A stretch of 64,000 bases of DNA from the NCBI RefSeq assembly GCF_026008515.1, contig NZ_BQYM01000014.1, positions 1 through 64,000 of the forward strand. The letters are read 5' to 3'. The position numbers and the translations under genes are program-made. This document shows positions 18,871-27,396 of this stretch, piece after piece (position 1 is the stretch's first letter; each line of letters begins with the position of its first letter). This DNA comes from Hoyosella levis (lineage in GTDB: Bacteria; Actinomycetota; Actinomycetes; Mycobacteriales; Mycobacteriaceae). Under the pieces are notes generated by a model. It saw only the letters and a program-made list of their open reading frames with translations. It made no database searches and was not told the origin of the DNA.

Positions 18871-18970
18871 GGCGCCACCTCTCCTCTAATAGATCAGTAA
18901 CAATTGACTCAATAATCATGGAGCAAATGCCGGGAGCGCAACACCGGTCCCACGATCTAGGATCTGCACC

Positions 18971-21187
18971 ATGCCGGTGGATCACCCGAGGCTGCCCCAG
19001 CACGCCTACGACGCGGCCCGGCAACGCATCGGCACCCCCGCCCGCGAAGCGATCAACGCCGCGCGCTGGTTGATCGACAGCGCCACCGCGCTGCATGCGG
19101 CACCCCAGGAATTGCGCGCCGCGGCCCAGCAGCAAGTCCGGGCGATCATCGGCGCCAGGGCAATCGCGCAGCTCGCCGCGATCCCTATCGACGACCTGCG
19201 CCCCCACCTCGATCGGGGCACGCGGCTCGCGGCGCTCGAGGCAGCAGGAGTAAGCACCGTTGCCGCGGCCGCCCAGGCCGACCCCCAGCAGTTGACCTTC
19301 ATCCCCGGGGTGGGCACGCACACCGCCACCCAGGTCGTCTCCGCTGCCCGCGCGATCGCCGACGAGGTCATCAGCGCCACGCCCCTGCGCATCGAGCCCG
19401 ACCGCGAGGACCCCGCGCAGGCACAGCTCCTCGCCATCGTCGCGGCGATCAACCGGGCCGACGCGGCCGCCCTCGACCTCGCGGACATCCACACCCTCGC
19501 GCAGCGACTAGCGCACGCGTTGCCAGCCGCCGAGCGTGCGAGCAGCTGGTGGCGCATGCTGTTCACGGGCACCGCGGCGAAGCATCGCATCCTCGCGGCG
19601 CTCATCGACATCGAGCATGTGCTCACCGAGCCCGCATCCGTCGCGCTGCAGCACCGGATGCGGGCCGCCATGCCTGGGCTCGATCCGCGGGCGTACTCGC
19701 CTCGGCAGGTGTGGCAGTGGTTCCGCGCGGACCCGGCGGGCTTCTACGCCTACCTCTCCTCCCTGGGCATCGCTGCGGGCGCCACCGATACCGAGGGCTC
19801 GCGCGGCTATCTCGACGATGAGCTCGCCCGCCGCATCAGCGAGATCGACCTCGATGCTTCATTGCTGCGCTCCTCGCTGCGCGGCTACCAACGCTTCGGC
19901 GCGCAGTTCATGCTGCACCGCGAGCGCACGCTGCTCGGCGACGAGATGGGCTTGGGCAAGACCGTCCAGGCGCTCGCCGTGCTCGCGCACTTGGCCGCGC
20001 GCGGCCAGCCCCGCTCCCTGGTCGTGTGCCCGGCAAGCGTGCAGGTCAACTGGGTCAAGGAAACATCCCGCCACACCATGCTGCCCGTGCATAGCGCCCA
20101 CGGCCGCGACAAGCTCGACGCCATTGATGCGTGGCTCGCCGAGGGCGGGGTCGCGGTGACCACCTTCGGGACGGTGGCGAGCCTCGGCCTCGCGCACACC
20201 CCGATCGACACGCTGATCGTGGACGAGGCCCACTACGTGAAGAATCCAGAGACGCAGCGTTCCGGGGTGATCCGGCACCTCGCGATCCAGGCCGAGCACG
20301 TGATGTTCCTGTCGGGCACACCGATGGAGAACCGGGTCGCCGAGTTCAAGGCACTGGTCGGCTACCTGCAGCCCGAGGTAGGCGAGAACCTCGATGCGGC
20401 AGCCACGCTGGCAGGGGCACGAGCGTTCCGCCGCCGCGTCGCACCGGTCTACCTGCGCCGCAACCAGGAGGACGTGCTCGCCGAGCTGCCCGAGCGCATC
20501 GACGTCGAGGAATGGGTCGAGCTTTCTGCCGAGGACGAGGCCGCATATCGAGTCGCGGTAGTCGAGGGAACGTTCATGCGGATGCGCCGCGCGGCTTGGG
20601 AATCGCCACGATCGGCGAAGCTCGAACGAATGCTCGAGCTCGTCGACGAGGCCAGCGAGGACGGGCACAAGGTACTTGTGTTCTCCTTCTTCCGCGACGT
20701 GCTCGACGCGATGGCCGCCGCGCTCGGGGAACGCGCGGCCGGAGCGATCACGGGATCGGTGCCAGCGGGGCGGCGGCAGCAGCTCGTCGAGGGCTTCGCC
20801 CAGCACGACGGCACCGCCGTGCTGCTCTGCCAGATCGATGCCGGTGGGGTGGGACTGAACATCCAGGCCGCGTCGGTGGTGATCCTCGCGGAGCCGCAGT
20901 GGAAGCCGAGCAGCGAGGAGCAAGCGATCGCGCGTGCTCATCGCATGGGCCAGGTCCGCACGGTGCAGGTGCATCGCTTGCTCGCCAAGGACACTGTCGA
21001 CGAGCACATCCGGGGCGTGCAGGAGCATAAGCGAGCGCTGTTCGATGAGTTCGCCCGCACGAGCGACATGCAGGCCGAGGCAGCAGCGGCGGGCCTGGCG
21101 GGCCTGCCGGAATCGCAGGCAGAGCAAGCGTTGCTCGAGATCGAGCGCGTCCGGCTGGGCATCCGGCAGGCGCAAGATGTTCCGTAA
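18971..21187 (+). CDS. SNF2/DEAD-like DNA helicase with helix-hairpin-helix
   Basis: A 738-residue superfamily 2 translocase. A helix-hairpin-helix-like IPGVGTHTA lies at about 113-121. The helicase core has Walker A DEMGLGKT (near 320), DEAHYVKN (near 417), LSGTPMEN, and the C-terminal lobe with VFSFFRDVL, QIDAGGVGLNIQ and the final arginine-finger region QAIARAHRMGQ. This is the classical SNF2/HepA arrangement, an ATP-driven double-stranded DNA translocase rather than a strand-separating helicase. No nuclease or methylase gene adjoins it, so a defence role is not indicated by context. It is divergent from the arsenate pair; the ATG at 18971 follows AGGA. Confidence 0.88.
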   Translation: MPVDHPRLPQHAYDAARQRIGTPAREAINAARWLIDSATALHAAPQELRAAAQQQVRAIIGARAIAQLAAIPIDDLRPHLDRGTRLAALEAAGVSTVAAAAQADPQQLTFIPGVGTHTATQVVSAARAIADEVISATPLRIEPDREDPAQAQLLAIVAAINRADAAALDLADIHTLAQRLAHALPAAERASSWWRMLFTGTAAKHRILAALIDIEHVLTEPASVALQHRMRAAMPGLDPRAYSPRQVWQWFRADPAGFYAYLSSLGIAAGATDTEGSRGYLDDELARRISEIDLDASLLRSSLRGYQRFGAQFMLHRERTLLGDEMGLGKTVQALAVLAHLAARGQPRSLVVCPASVQVNWVKETSRHTMLPVHSAHGRDKLDAIDAWLAEGGVAVTTFGTVASLGLAHTPIDTLIVDEAHYVKNPETQRSGVIRHLAIQAEHVMFLSGTPMENRVAEFKALVGYLQPEVGENLDAAATLAGARAFRRRVAPVYLRRNQEDVLAELPERIDVEEWVELSAEDEAAYRVAVVEGTFMRMRRAAWESPRSAKLERMLELVDEASEDGHKVLVFSFFRDVLDAMAAALGERAAGAITGSVPAGRRQQLVEGFAQHDGTAVLLCQIDAGGVGLNIQAASVVILAEPQWKPSSEEQAIARAHRMGQVRTVQVHRLLAKDTVDEHIRGVQEHKRALFDEFARTSDMQAEAAAAGLAGLPESQAEQALLEIERVRLGIRQAQDVP

Positions 21188-21259
21188 CAGGACCGCATAG
21201 CCTGTGCCCTGCGCCACACTTCTCTGCCACACTGATGCCATCGCACTGAGCCTGACAGT

Positions 21260-21304
21260 ACTGGGCCCGGCAGGACCGGGCCCGACAGGACTGGGCCCGA
21301 CAGG
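21260..21304. repeat. 15-bp tandem repeat, three units, upstream of an SRPBCC gene
   Basis: Three consecutive 15-bp units: ACTGGGCCCGGCAGG, ACCGGGCCCGACAGG and ACTGGGCCCGACAGG. Each contains a GGGCCC palindrome. The array ends 9 bp before the ATG at 21314 and runs into the ribosome site, so copy number could alter expression. Confidence 0.88.
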
Positions 21305-21313
21305 GGAGAAGCC

Positions 21314-21781
21314 ATGGCCGACAAGACTTTCACCGTCGAACGTTCACGCACCATCAACGCGCCCGCCGCCGTGGTCTACGCGCACATCGCGGATCTCCAC
21401 GCCTGGCAGGACTGGTCGCCGTGGGAAAACCTCGACGACCACCTCAAGCGCGAGTACACCGGGCCTCGCATGGGCACGGGAGCGAGCTACGCCTGGTCGG
21501 GCAATCGCAAGGCCGGCGAGGGGGAGATGGTCATCACCGAGGCTGTCGAGCCCACCTCGGTCACGATGTCGCTGGTCTTCACCAAGCCGTTGAAGTCCAC
21601 CAACCAAGTGCGGTTCATCATCGGAGAGCACGGGGATTCCTGCACGGTCACCTGGACCATGGAAGGGCCGCAGACCCTGCTGACCCGCGCCGCCTCGCTG
21701 TTTGGCGGAATGGAGAAGATGCTCGGCAAGCAGTTCAGCCAGGGCCTCGATACCCTCGCCGCCGTGGTCGAGAAGGACTAG
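21314..21781 (+). CDS. SRPBCC (START-like) family protein
   Basis: A 155-residue protein starting with the typical SRPBCC strand and helix (FTVERSRTINAPAAVVYAHI, then LHAWQDWSPW). It ends with the long C-terminal helix (MEKMLGKQFSQGLDTLAAVV). Members bind hydrophobic ligands in a helix-grip fold; many are polyketide cyclase-like or of unknown role. The ribosome site GGGGAG precedes the ATG. A second SRPBCC gene follows after 73 bp in the same direction, suggesting a tandem pair. No ligand can be assigned. Confidence 0.82.
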   Translation: MADKTFTVERSRTINAPAAVVYAHIADLHAWQDWSPWENLDDHLKREYTGPRMGTGASYAWSGNRKAGEGEMVITEAVEPTSVTMSLVFTKPLKSTNQVRFIIGEHGDSCTVTWTMEGPQTLLTRAASLFGGMEKMLGKQFSQGLDTLAAVVEKD

Positions 21782-21854
21782 GCCGGGCACATCGCCAGCA
21801 CCGGTAGACTGGTTCACAGACACCGTGTCCGTTATATCTCCTGGAGGAGAACCT

Positions 21855-22310
21855 GTGGTCAGCCCGCTGCTCGAAGCCACCATCGAAACCAACGCGAAGC
21901 CTGCCAAGGTGTGGAACGTCGTTTCCGACCTGCCCCGGATGAGCGAATGGAGCCCGCAGACCCGCAAGACGTTCGTGCTGGGCGGCGAGATCCGCGAGGG
22001 CTCGCTCGCGTTCAACATCAACCAGCGGGGCATCCTGTTCTGGCCCACTCGCGCCAAGGTCGTCGAGTTCGAGCCGAACAAGAAGATCGCCTTCCGCATC
22101 CTCGACAACAACACCGTGTGGTCCTACACACTCGAGCCGCAGGGCGAGGGCACCCGCATCATCGAGCGCCGCGAAGCACCTCGCGGCACCTACAAGATCT
22201 CCCAGCTCCTCGTCAAGACGTTCCTCGGCGGAAACGACACCTTCGAGCAGGAACTCATCGAAGGCATGAACGAGACCCTCGAGCGCATCAAGTCCGAGGT
22301 CGAGCAGTAG
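21855..22310 (+). CDS. SRPBCC (START-like) family protein, second copy
   Basis: A 151-residue helix-grip protein (LLEATIETNAKPAKVWNVVS, LPRMSEWSP, and C-terminal helix GNDTFEQELIEGMNETLERI). The GTG at 21855 sits six bases after a very strong GGAGGAG ribosome site, which decides the start. It belongs to the same superfamily as the gene before it, but the sequences are clearly different, so this is not a recent duplication. A strong hairpin follows at 22333. Similar proteins are frequent in Mycobacteriales and lack a firm function. Confidence 0.83.
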   Translation: MVSPLLEATIETNAKPAKVWNVVSDLPRMSEWSPQTRKTFVLGGEIREGSLAFNINQRGILFWPTRAKVVEFEPNKKIAFRILDNNTVWSYTLEPQGEGTRIIERREAPRGTYKISQLLVKTFLGGNDTFEQELIEGMNETLERIKSEVEQ

Positions 22311-22332
22311 CACCACCCCGAGCCTCGCGATC

Positions 22333-22371
22333 GTGAAGATCCCGCCACCTCCTACGTGGCGGGATCTTCAC
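22333..22371. terminator. Strong hairpin between convergent genes
   Basis: Perfect 16-bp arms (GTGAAGATCCCGCCAC and its complement) surround a 7-nt loop. The hairpin lies between the stop of the SRPBCC gene (22310) and the convergent VOC gene (22395), so it can terminate in both directions. There is no T-run, as is common for terminators in this lineage. Confidence 0.85.
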
Positions 22372-22394
22372 TGTTCGCGGCCCCGCCAGAATTG

Positions 22395-22880
22395 TCAGCC
22401 CTCGCGCGCTGCCCGCAATTGCGCGATATCAAGCTTCGTCATCCCCAGCATCGCCGTGAAGGCGCGACCGACCGCATCGGCATCATCGCCAGCGAGCAGA
22501 TCCTCGAGCCCCTCCGGGACGATTTGCCAGGACAATCCGTACCGGTCCGCGAGCCACCCGCACTGCACCTCCTTGCCCCCATCGGCGAGCGCGTTCCAGT
22601 AGTAGTCCACCTCTTGCTGGTCCGCGCATGTCACGAGCAGCGAGATCGCCTCGGTGAAGGGCATGTCGGCGCCGCCATTGATGGCGGTGAATCGTTGCCC
22701 ATCGAGCTCGAAATCAACCGTCAGGACGGTTCCGGCCGGCATGGGCGCGTTCTGCGGATAGAAGCTCGTCCGCAGGACCCTGGAGTTGGGGAACACAGAC
22801 GTGTAGAACTCGGCAGCCTCCGCGGCCTCGGAGTTGAACCAGAGGTTCGGAACGATACGCGGAGTGATCGACGCAGCCAT
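22395..22880 (-). CDS. VOC family protein (PhnB-like)
   Basis: A 161-residue protein of the PhnB/3-demethylubiquinone methyltransferase-like branch of the vicinal-oxygen-chelate superfamily: IVPNLWFNSEAAEAAEFYTS, then FTAINGG and CADQQEVDYYWNAL. It ends in the typical GRAFTAMLGMTKLDI helix. The name methyltransferase attached to this family is historical; no methyltransferase motif is present and the function is unknown. It is a single-gene unit on the minus strand, converging with the SRPBCC pair. Confidence 0.85.
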   Translation of the reverse strand: MAASITPRIVPNLWFNSEAAEAAEFYTSVFPNSRVLRTSFYPQNAPMPAGTVLTVDFELDGQRFTAINGGADMPFTEAISLLVTCADQQEVDYYWNALADGGKEVQCGWLADRYGLSWQIVPEGLEDLLAGDDADAVGRAFTAMLGMTKLDIAQLRAAREG

Positions 22881-22956
22881 GATGGCCTCCCTATGCTTCG
22901 CAACAGATACAGCTATTCAGACCAGTGCGGGCAGCGGGAATCATCGCGCCCGCGAC

Positions 22957-24429
22957 TCACTCTCCTGCCGGCGAGTAAACCGTCAGAACTTGGTGGCTGG
23001 TGCGGATGCGCAAGTGGTCGGTGTCGCTGATGGGGTCGCCGTCGAGCGCGACGGGAGTGCATGTGGCGAGGGTGATGTCGAGCTGGGGGAGCGTGAGGTG
23101 CTCGTGGATGGGGCTGGTGCGCAGGGTGCCGGTGATGACGGCGTAGAGGGCGCGGGTGTAGGAGAGGGGATAGTCGGCCCGGATCAGGCGGATGTCGAGG
23201 GTGCCGCTGTTGATGGTCGTGCGGGCCACGGGGATCCGGTCGGTGGGATGGTAGGTGCCATTGCCGATGAAGATGGTGCGAGCACGCATGGGCATGCCGT
23301 TGAGGGTGATGCAGAGGGGCTCCGCCGCGGCGAGCTCACGGATCATGCCGAGCGCGAGGGGGATCCATTTGCCAAGATGCCGCTCCCACTTCGTGCGGGC
23401 CTGCAGCGCTGCCGGGTAGGTGCCGAGGCTGGCCGTGTTGAGGAAGAGATGAGGAATGTCGTCGTCGAGCTGGGCGGTCGCGGTGTCGACGCGCTGGGAT
23501 TGACCGGTGGTGACGGCGTGGGCGGTGTGCTCAGCCGTGGGCGTGGCGATGTCGAGGGCGAAGTGGTTGAGGGTGCCTCCGGGGAACACGGCAAGGGGGA
23601 GGCCGGTGTGCTGGATCGCGGCGGCGATGGTGCGGACGGTTCCGTCCCCGCCGAGTACGCCGACCGCGATGGGCTCGTGCTCGTCGACGAGGCGGCGAAT
23701 GTTGTCCACCGTGCTGCTGTTGGTGCTGCCGAGCGGGATGTCGAGGATCCGGGCAGCGGGCAGCAGCTCGGTGATGCAGGCGCGCCGCGCTTGGTCGGTA
23801 CTGCCTGATTCGGGGTTGGCGAGGATGAGGAGGCCCTCGCCGCCGGGCAGGGCCGGGGCGTTTCCAGGCGTAGTACGTGCAGGCCCTGCTGCCGGCTGGG
23901 GCGCCCACCATCGGCGGGTGACGAAGGCGACGCCGATGCCGATGAGGCTGCCAACGATGACGTCGGAGGGCCAGTGGACACCGTTGTGGACGCGTGAGTA
24001 GCCAACCGTGGCGGCCAGTGGCGCGACGGCGAGCCCGAGGATGGGGGACTCCAGTGCGACGCCGGTGGCGAATGCGGCGGCGATGGCGGCGTGCCCGGAG
24101 GGGAAGGACGAGGTGCGCGGTGGCGTGATGCGGCGCCGGTGCGGAGGAAGCATCGCGTGATCGGGGCGACCGCGCGGGATGGTGAGCTTGAAGGCCACGT
24201 TGGCGAGCGCGCTGCTCGCGGCGACGGAGAGGATGCCGCGGACGGCGGCGCGGCGGGGTGGTCCGGGCTGGCGGGCGAGGAGGGCGGCGATGGCGAACCA
24301 GGGCTTGCCGTTGTTGGCGATGGTGCTTGCGGCCTGCATGGCGGCGTCGAGCGCGGGGGAGTGGCTGCGGACGGATCGGGCCATGAGCTCCTGGTCGAGA
24401 GTCATCACCGGAGCGAGGATGCGGCGCAT
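22957..24429 (-). CDS. PAP2 phosphatase fused to diacylglycerol/lipid kinase
   Basis: A 490-residue fusion. Residues 1-175 are a PAP2 phosphatase with the three signatures KLTIPRGRP, PSGHAA and SRVHNGVHWPSD, and several membrane helices. Residues 200-485 are a lipid kinase catalytic domain of the diacylglycerol/sphingosine kinase type, with GGDGTVR and FPGGTLNHFA. Such fusions occur in actinobacteria. The predicted reactions run in opposite directions: one part dephosphorylates a lipid phosphate on the membrane face, and the other phosphorylates a lipid using ATP. This suggests a role in phospholipid or polyprenyl-phosphate recycling. The ATG at 24429 has no obvious ribosome site. Confidence 0.9.
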   Translation of the reverse strand: MRRILAPVMTLDQELMARSVRSHSPALDAAMQAASTIANNGKPWFAIAALLARQPGPPRRAAVRGILSVAASSALANVAFKLTIPRGRPDHAMLPPHRRRITPPRTSSFPSGHAAIAAAFATGVALESPILGLAVAPLAATVGYSRVHNGVHWPSDVIVGSLIGIGVAFVTRRWWAPQPAAGPARTTPGNAPALPGGEGLLILANPESGSTDQARRACITELLPAARILDIPLGSTNSSTVDNIRRLVDEHEPIAVGVLGGDGTVRTIAAAIQHTGLPLAVFPGGTLNHFALDIATPTAEHTAHAVTTGQSQRVDTATAQLDDDIPHLFLNTASLGTYPAALQARTKWERHLGKWIPLALGMIRELAAAEPLCITLNGMPMRARTIFIGNGTYHPTDRIPVARTTINSGTLDIRLIRADYPLSYTRALYAVITGTLRTSPIHEHLTLPQLDITLATCTPVALDGDPISDTDHLRIRTSHQVLTVYSPAGE

Positions 24430-24476
24430 GGTTGAACGCTAGCGGTTGCGGGGCGGCGGGCGCGACGGTTCGGGTC

Positions 24477-24500
24477 GCAAGTTCGATCCTTGTCCCCGAT
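24477..24500 (+). other. tRNA 3'-end-like fragment (T-arm plus acceptor-like strand)
   Basis: GCAAG-TTCGATC-CTTGT forms a perfect T-arm with a 7-nt TTCGATC loop and one G-U closing pair, followed by CCCCGAT as an acceptor-like 3' strand. No matching 5' acceptor, D-arm or anticodon arm is found within 80 bp upstream, so it is not a complete tRNA. It may be the remnant left by integration of an element into a tRNA gene, or chance. Confidence 0.35.
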
Positions 24501-24528
24501 GGGCCCTGGCGCGTAACCTGGGCCAGAC

Positions 24529-24547
24529 TGTTGAACGATGGTCAACA
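24529..24547. promoter_or_regulatory. Putative operator upstream of the OYE-family gene
   Basis: The inverted repeat TGTTGA-ACGATGG-TCAACA (6-bp arms, 7-bp spacer) lies 37 bp before the ATG at 24584. The spacing and symmetry resemble TetR-type operators. No regulator gene adjoins it. Confidence 0.45.
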
Positions 24548-24583
24548 ACGGTCGATGAGCGATCGTGGAAACGAGGAAAACCC

Positions 24584-25819
24584 ATGACAACCACTTCCAG
24601 CCTTGCTGCGCCCCTCGGCCTGCCCTGCGGCGCCACGTTGCGCAACCGCATCGCGAAGTCCGCGCTGAGCGAGCAGCTCGGCACCCGGTCCCACGCGCCC
24701 GACCATCGCCTCGTCACCCTCTACGACCGCTGGGCACGATCCGGGGCGGGGCTGCTCATCACCGGCAACGTCATGGTCGACCGCCGCGCGCTCGGCGAAC
24801 CACGCAACGTCGCCGTGGACGACGACCGCCACCTGCCACAGCTGCAGGAATGGGCCACCGCCGCCAAGGCCGGAAACACCCACGCCTGGATGCAGATCAA
24901 CCACCCAGGCCGCCAGGCACCCCGCAACCTCAGCAGCACGCCCGTCGCGCCCTCCGCTATCCCCGTGACCGGCATGGCTGGGGCCTTCGGTACTCCGCGC
25001 GCACTCGAGCATGACGAGATCCTCGAGCTGATCGGTCGCTACGCCCGCACCGCGGCCATCGCCATCCGCGCGGGCTTCACCGGCGTGCAGATCCATGCCG
25101 CGCACGGATACCTCATCAGCCAGTTCCTGTCGCCGCTGACCAACCAGCGCACCGATGAATGGGGCGGCGACGCGGCCCGGCGCCGCCGGTTCCTCCTCGA
25201 GATCGTCGCCGCGGTCCGCGCGGAGGTGGGCGGGAGCGTCCCCGTGAGCGTGAAGATCAACTCAGCAGACTTCCAGCGCGGCGGATTCACCGAGGACGAG
25301 TCCCTCGCCGTCGTTGCCGAGCTCGCCCGCGCCGGGGTCGACCTGCTCGAGATCTCCGGCGGCACCTACGAGGCGCCCGCGCTCATGCTCGGCAACCCCA
25401 AGGCATCCACCGTGGCGCGCGAGGCATACTTCCTCGACTTCGCTCGCAAGGTCCGCGAGGAAGTCACCATCCCCATCATGCTCACCGGCGGCTTCCGCAC
25501 CGGCAGCGTCATGGCCGATGCGATCACCGGTGGCGACATCGACGTCGTGGGCCTCGGGCGCCCGATGGCCCTCGAGCCCGACCTGCCCTCGCGACTGCTC
25601 AGCGGCGCCGCAGCGGCATCGTCCACACGCCCCAGGCGCATTGGCGTTGCCAAGCTCGACGCCGCGGCCGAGCTCACGTGGCACACCACCCAGCTCTGGC
25701 GAATGGGCGACGCGAAGGAGCCGGACGCCGGCCAGCACCCCCTCGTGGGCATCGCGCGCTATGCGGGCGCCGCCGGCCTCGATACCCTGCGCCGCCCACT
25801 GCGGCGCGGCCAGTTCTAG
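24584..25819 (+). CDS. NADH:flavin oxidoreductase, Old Yellow Enzyme family
   Basis: A 411-residue FMN-dependent TIM-barrel enzyme. The family signature HAAHGYLISQFLSP-LTNQRTDEWGG lies near residues 170-195, with KINSADFQRGG and the C-terminal phosphate-binding region TGGFRT and DVVGLGRPM. It lacks the long 4Fe-4S and NADH-binding extensions of 2,4-dienoyl-CoA reductase, so it is of the short class. Members reduce activated C=C bonds at the expense of NAD(P)H. The ATG at 24584 is preceded by GAGGAAAA. A palindrome upstream suggests regulation by a repressor. The substrate is unknown. Confidence 0.9.
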   Translation: MTTTSSLAAPLGLPCGATLRNRIAKSALSEQLGTRSHAPDHRLVTLYDRWARSGAGLLITGNVMVDRRALGEPRNVAVDDDRHLPQLQEWATAAKAGNTHAWMQINHPGRQAPRNLSSTPVAPSAIPVTGMAGAFGTPRALEHDEILELIGRYARTAAIAIRAGFTGVQIHAAHGYLISQFLSPLTNQRTDEWGGDAARRRRFLLEIVAAVRAEVGGSVPVSVKINSADFQRGGFTEDESLAVVAELARAGVDLLEISGGTYEAPALMLGNPKASTVAREAYFLDFARKVREEVTIPIMLTGGFRTGSVMADAITGGDIDVVGLGRPMALEPDLPSRLLSGAAAASSTRPRRIGVAKLDAAAELTWHTTQLWRMGDAKEPDAGQHPLVGIARYAGAAGLDTLRRPLRRGQF

Positions 25820-25884
25820 CCCGAAGCCGCTACGCTAGGTCAGGCAAACCGCCCGAGGGGCATGGAAGCAGGGGAGGACTCGCA

Positions 25885-26220
25885 ATGGTCGGAATGGTCG
25901 AATCGAGCAAGGACACGGTGCAGGAGCTCATCGTCTCCGCGGTCAACCACGTGGGACAGGTCGCGGTCATCGCCACCACTCTCGTCGCCGATGTGGTGCG
26001 CGAGGTCGGCACGCTGCTCACCGAGATCCTCGACATGGCGCAGCAGCTCATCGAGTCCGCTGTCAACCACGTCGGGCAGATCGCCATGCTCATCACTCGC
26101 GCGATCGCGGCGGTCGTGTTCGAGCTGGGCGCCATCATCACCGACGGCTTCGACATGGTCGATGCCACCGGCGCCGCCCTGCGGGACCGCCGTGGCAGCC
26201 GCACCCTCGTGGCGGTCTAG
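25885..26220 (+). CDS. Small protein made of two helical repeats, function unknown
   Basis: A 111-residue protein with a strong GGGGAGG ribosome site before the ATG at 25885. It consists of two tandem ~40-residue repeats: ELIVSAVNHVGQVAVI... and QLIESAVNHVGQIAML..., with SAVNHVGQ identical in both. Each repeat reads as one long amphipathic or moderately hydrophobic helix ending in LDMA or FDMV. There is no signal peptide and no clear membrane span. I do not recognise the family; a phasin-like lipid-surface protein or an envelope-associated helical protein are possibilities. It follows the OYE gene after 65 bp but has its own upstream region. Confidence 0.72.
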   Translation: MVGMVESSKDTVQELIVSAVNHVGQVAVIATTLVADVVREVGTLLTEILDMAQQLIESAVNHVGQIAMLITRAIAAVVFELGAIITDGFDMVDATGAALRDRRGSRTLVAV

Positions 26221-26253
26221 CACCCAGCCCGCGCGATCGCGTTGGCGCCTATC

Positions 26254-27396
26254 ATGCGGATATTGCCTGGCTTGAACGGTGGTGGCAGTGTGGGGAGGCG
26301 CAGCGGGGACCGGCTTGGTGTGATCGTTGCGGGCGTCCTGGTGATCACAGCGATCGCCGCGTGCGTTCCTGCCCCTGACCGCCCGGCCCCGCCTGCTGAA
26401 CCGCGCGTAGCGATCTCCTCCGGCTCGCTCATGCTGGACGGCACGGAATGGTGGCCAGCAGGCTTCAACGCCTACCAGCTCGCTACGGATTGGGACATCA
26501 ACGATGGCTGTGGAGCCGAGGTCGATCTCGACAAGTACTTCGGTGCCTTGCCGGAGGGATCGCTGACCCGGTTCAATGCATTCCAGACCTTTGCCGTGGA
26601 CAAGACGAGCGGCGAGATCAACTACGAGCCCCTTGATGCAGTGCTCCGCGCCGCGGAAAGGCACGGGCAACTGGTCATCCCAGTGCTGTCGGGGCAAGAC
26701 GGTGCTTGCGATGGAGAGGTCTTCAAGCAATACCCCTGGTACGTCTCGGGATGGCGTGATGCGCCCATGCCCCTGCTGACATTCGAGCATTGGGCGCGCA
26801 GCCTGGTGTCGAGATGGTCGGATTCACCGGTTGTCGCGGCGTGGGAGCTGGTAGGCGAGCCGGAGCCTGCTGCATGCACCGATGCCTCGTGCGCGGCGGA
26901 GAGCAGGGAGTGCCCGGCGGACGCGGCCCTCGTTCTTCGGCGGTTCTTCGACGAGGCTGGAGCCATTGTCCGAGCGCTGGACCCGGGCCGCTTGATCACG
27001 GCCGGCTATCTGGGCGGGGACCAGTGCGGCACCGCGGGCGAGGATTTCATGGTTCCGAGCGCCTCGCGGCATGTCGATGTGCTGCAGTTCCATGATTACG
27101 CCATCGACGATCCCCTACAGGTCGGCGAGCATCGGGAGAGCCTCGAAGCGAGGTCCCAGCAAGCACGGCAGCTCGGCAAGCCACTGCTGGTCGCCGAGAT
27201 CGGAGTCTCCGCGGGCTCGTGCCGGTCCGTCGAGGAGCGCGCGGATCTGATCGCGGCACGAATAAGGGAGTACCACCTGCTCGGTGCAGCAGGTGTGCTG
27301 GTCTGGTCTTTCGTTCCCGACCCGCGCACGAGCCAGTGCACCATGGACGTCGGCCCGGGTGACCCCTTGTGGGGGATGATCGGCCAGTTCAGCTAG
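26254..27396 (+). CDS. Secreted glycoside hydrolase (GH5-like) lipoprotein
   Basis: A 380-residue exported protein. A signal peptide ends in the lipobox TAIAAC (Cys37), so it is probably a lipoprotein. The catalytic domain is a clan-A TIM barrel. AWELVGEPE places the acid/base at Glu202 (the usual NEP has G for N), and VAEIGVS holds the nucleophile at about Glu315. WWPAGFNAYQL near the N-terminus matches GH5 mannanase/cellulase starts. Cys pairs suggest an oxidised, extracytoplasmic environment. It converges on the exopolysaccharide operon, and its last 8 bp overlap the stop of the membrane protein gene. By analogy with BcsZ/CelA it may trim or degrade the polysaccharide. Confidence 0.82.
   Translation: MRILPGLNGGGSVGRRSGDRLGVIVAGVLVITAIAACVPAPDRPAPPAEPRVAISSGSLMLDGTEWWPAGFNAYQLATDWDINDGCGAEVDLDKYFGALPEGSLTRFNAFQTFAVDKTSGEINYEPLDAVLRAAERHGQLVIPVLSGQDGACDGEVFKQYPWYVSGWRDAPMPLLTFEHWARSLVSRWSDSPVVAAWELVGEPEPAACTDASCAAESRECPADAALVLRRFFDEAGAIVRALDPGRLITAGYLGGDQCGTAGEDFMVPSASRHVDVLQFHDYAIDDPLQVGEHRESLEARSQQARQLGKPLLVAEIGVSAGSCRSVEERADLIAARIREYHLLGAAGVLVWSFVPDPRTSQCTMDVGPGDPLWGMIGQFS

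Noticed and set aside
18971-21187. SNF2 protein as part of a DISARM or similar defence island
   Set aside because: No methylase, PLD nuclease or DUF1998 partner lies nearby; neighbours are ordinary metabolic or regulatory genes.
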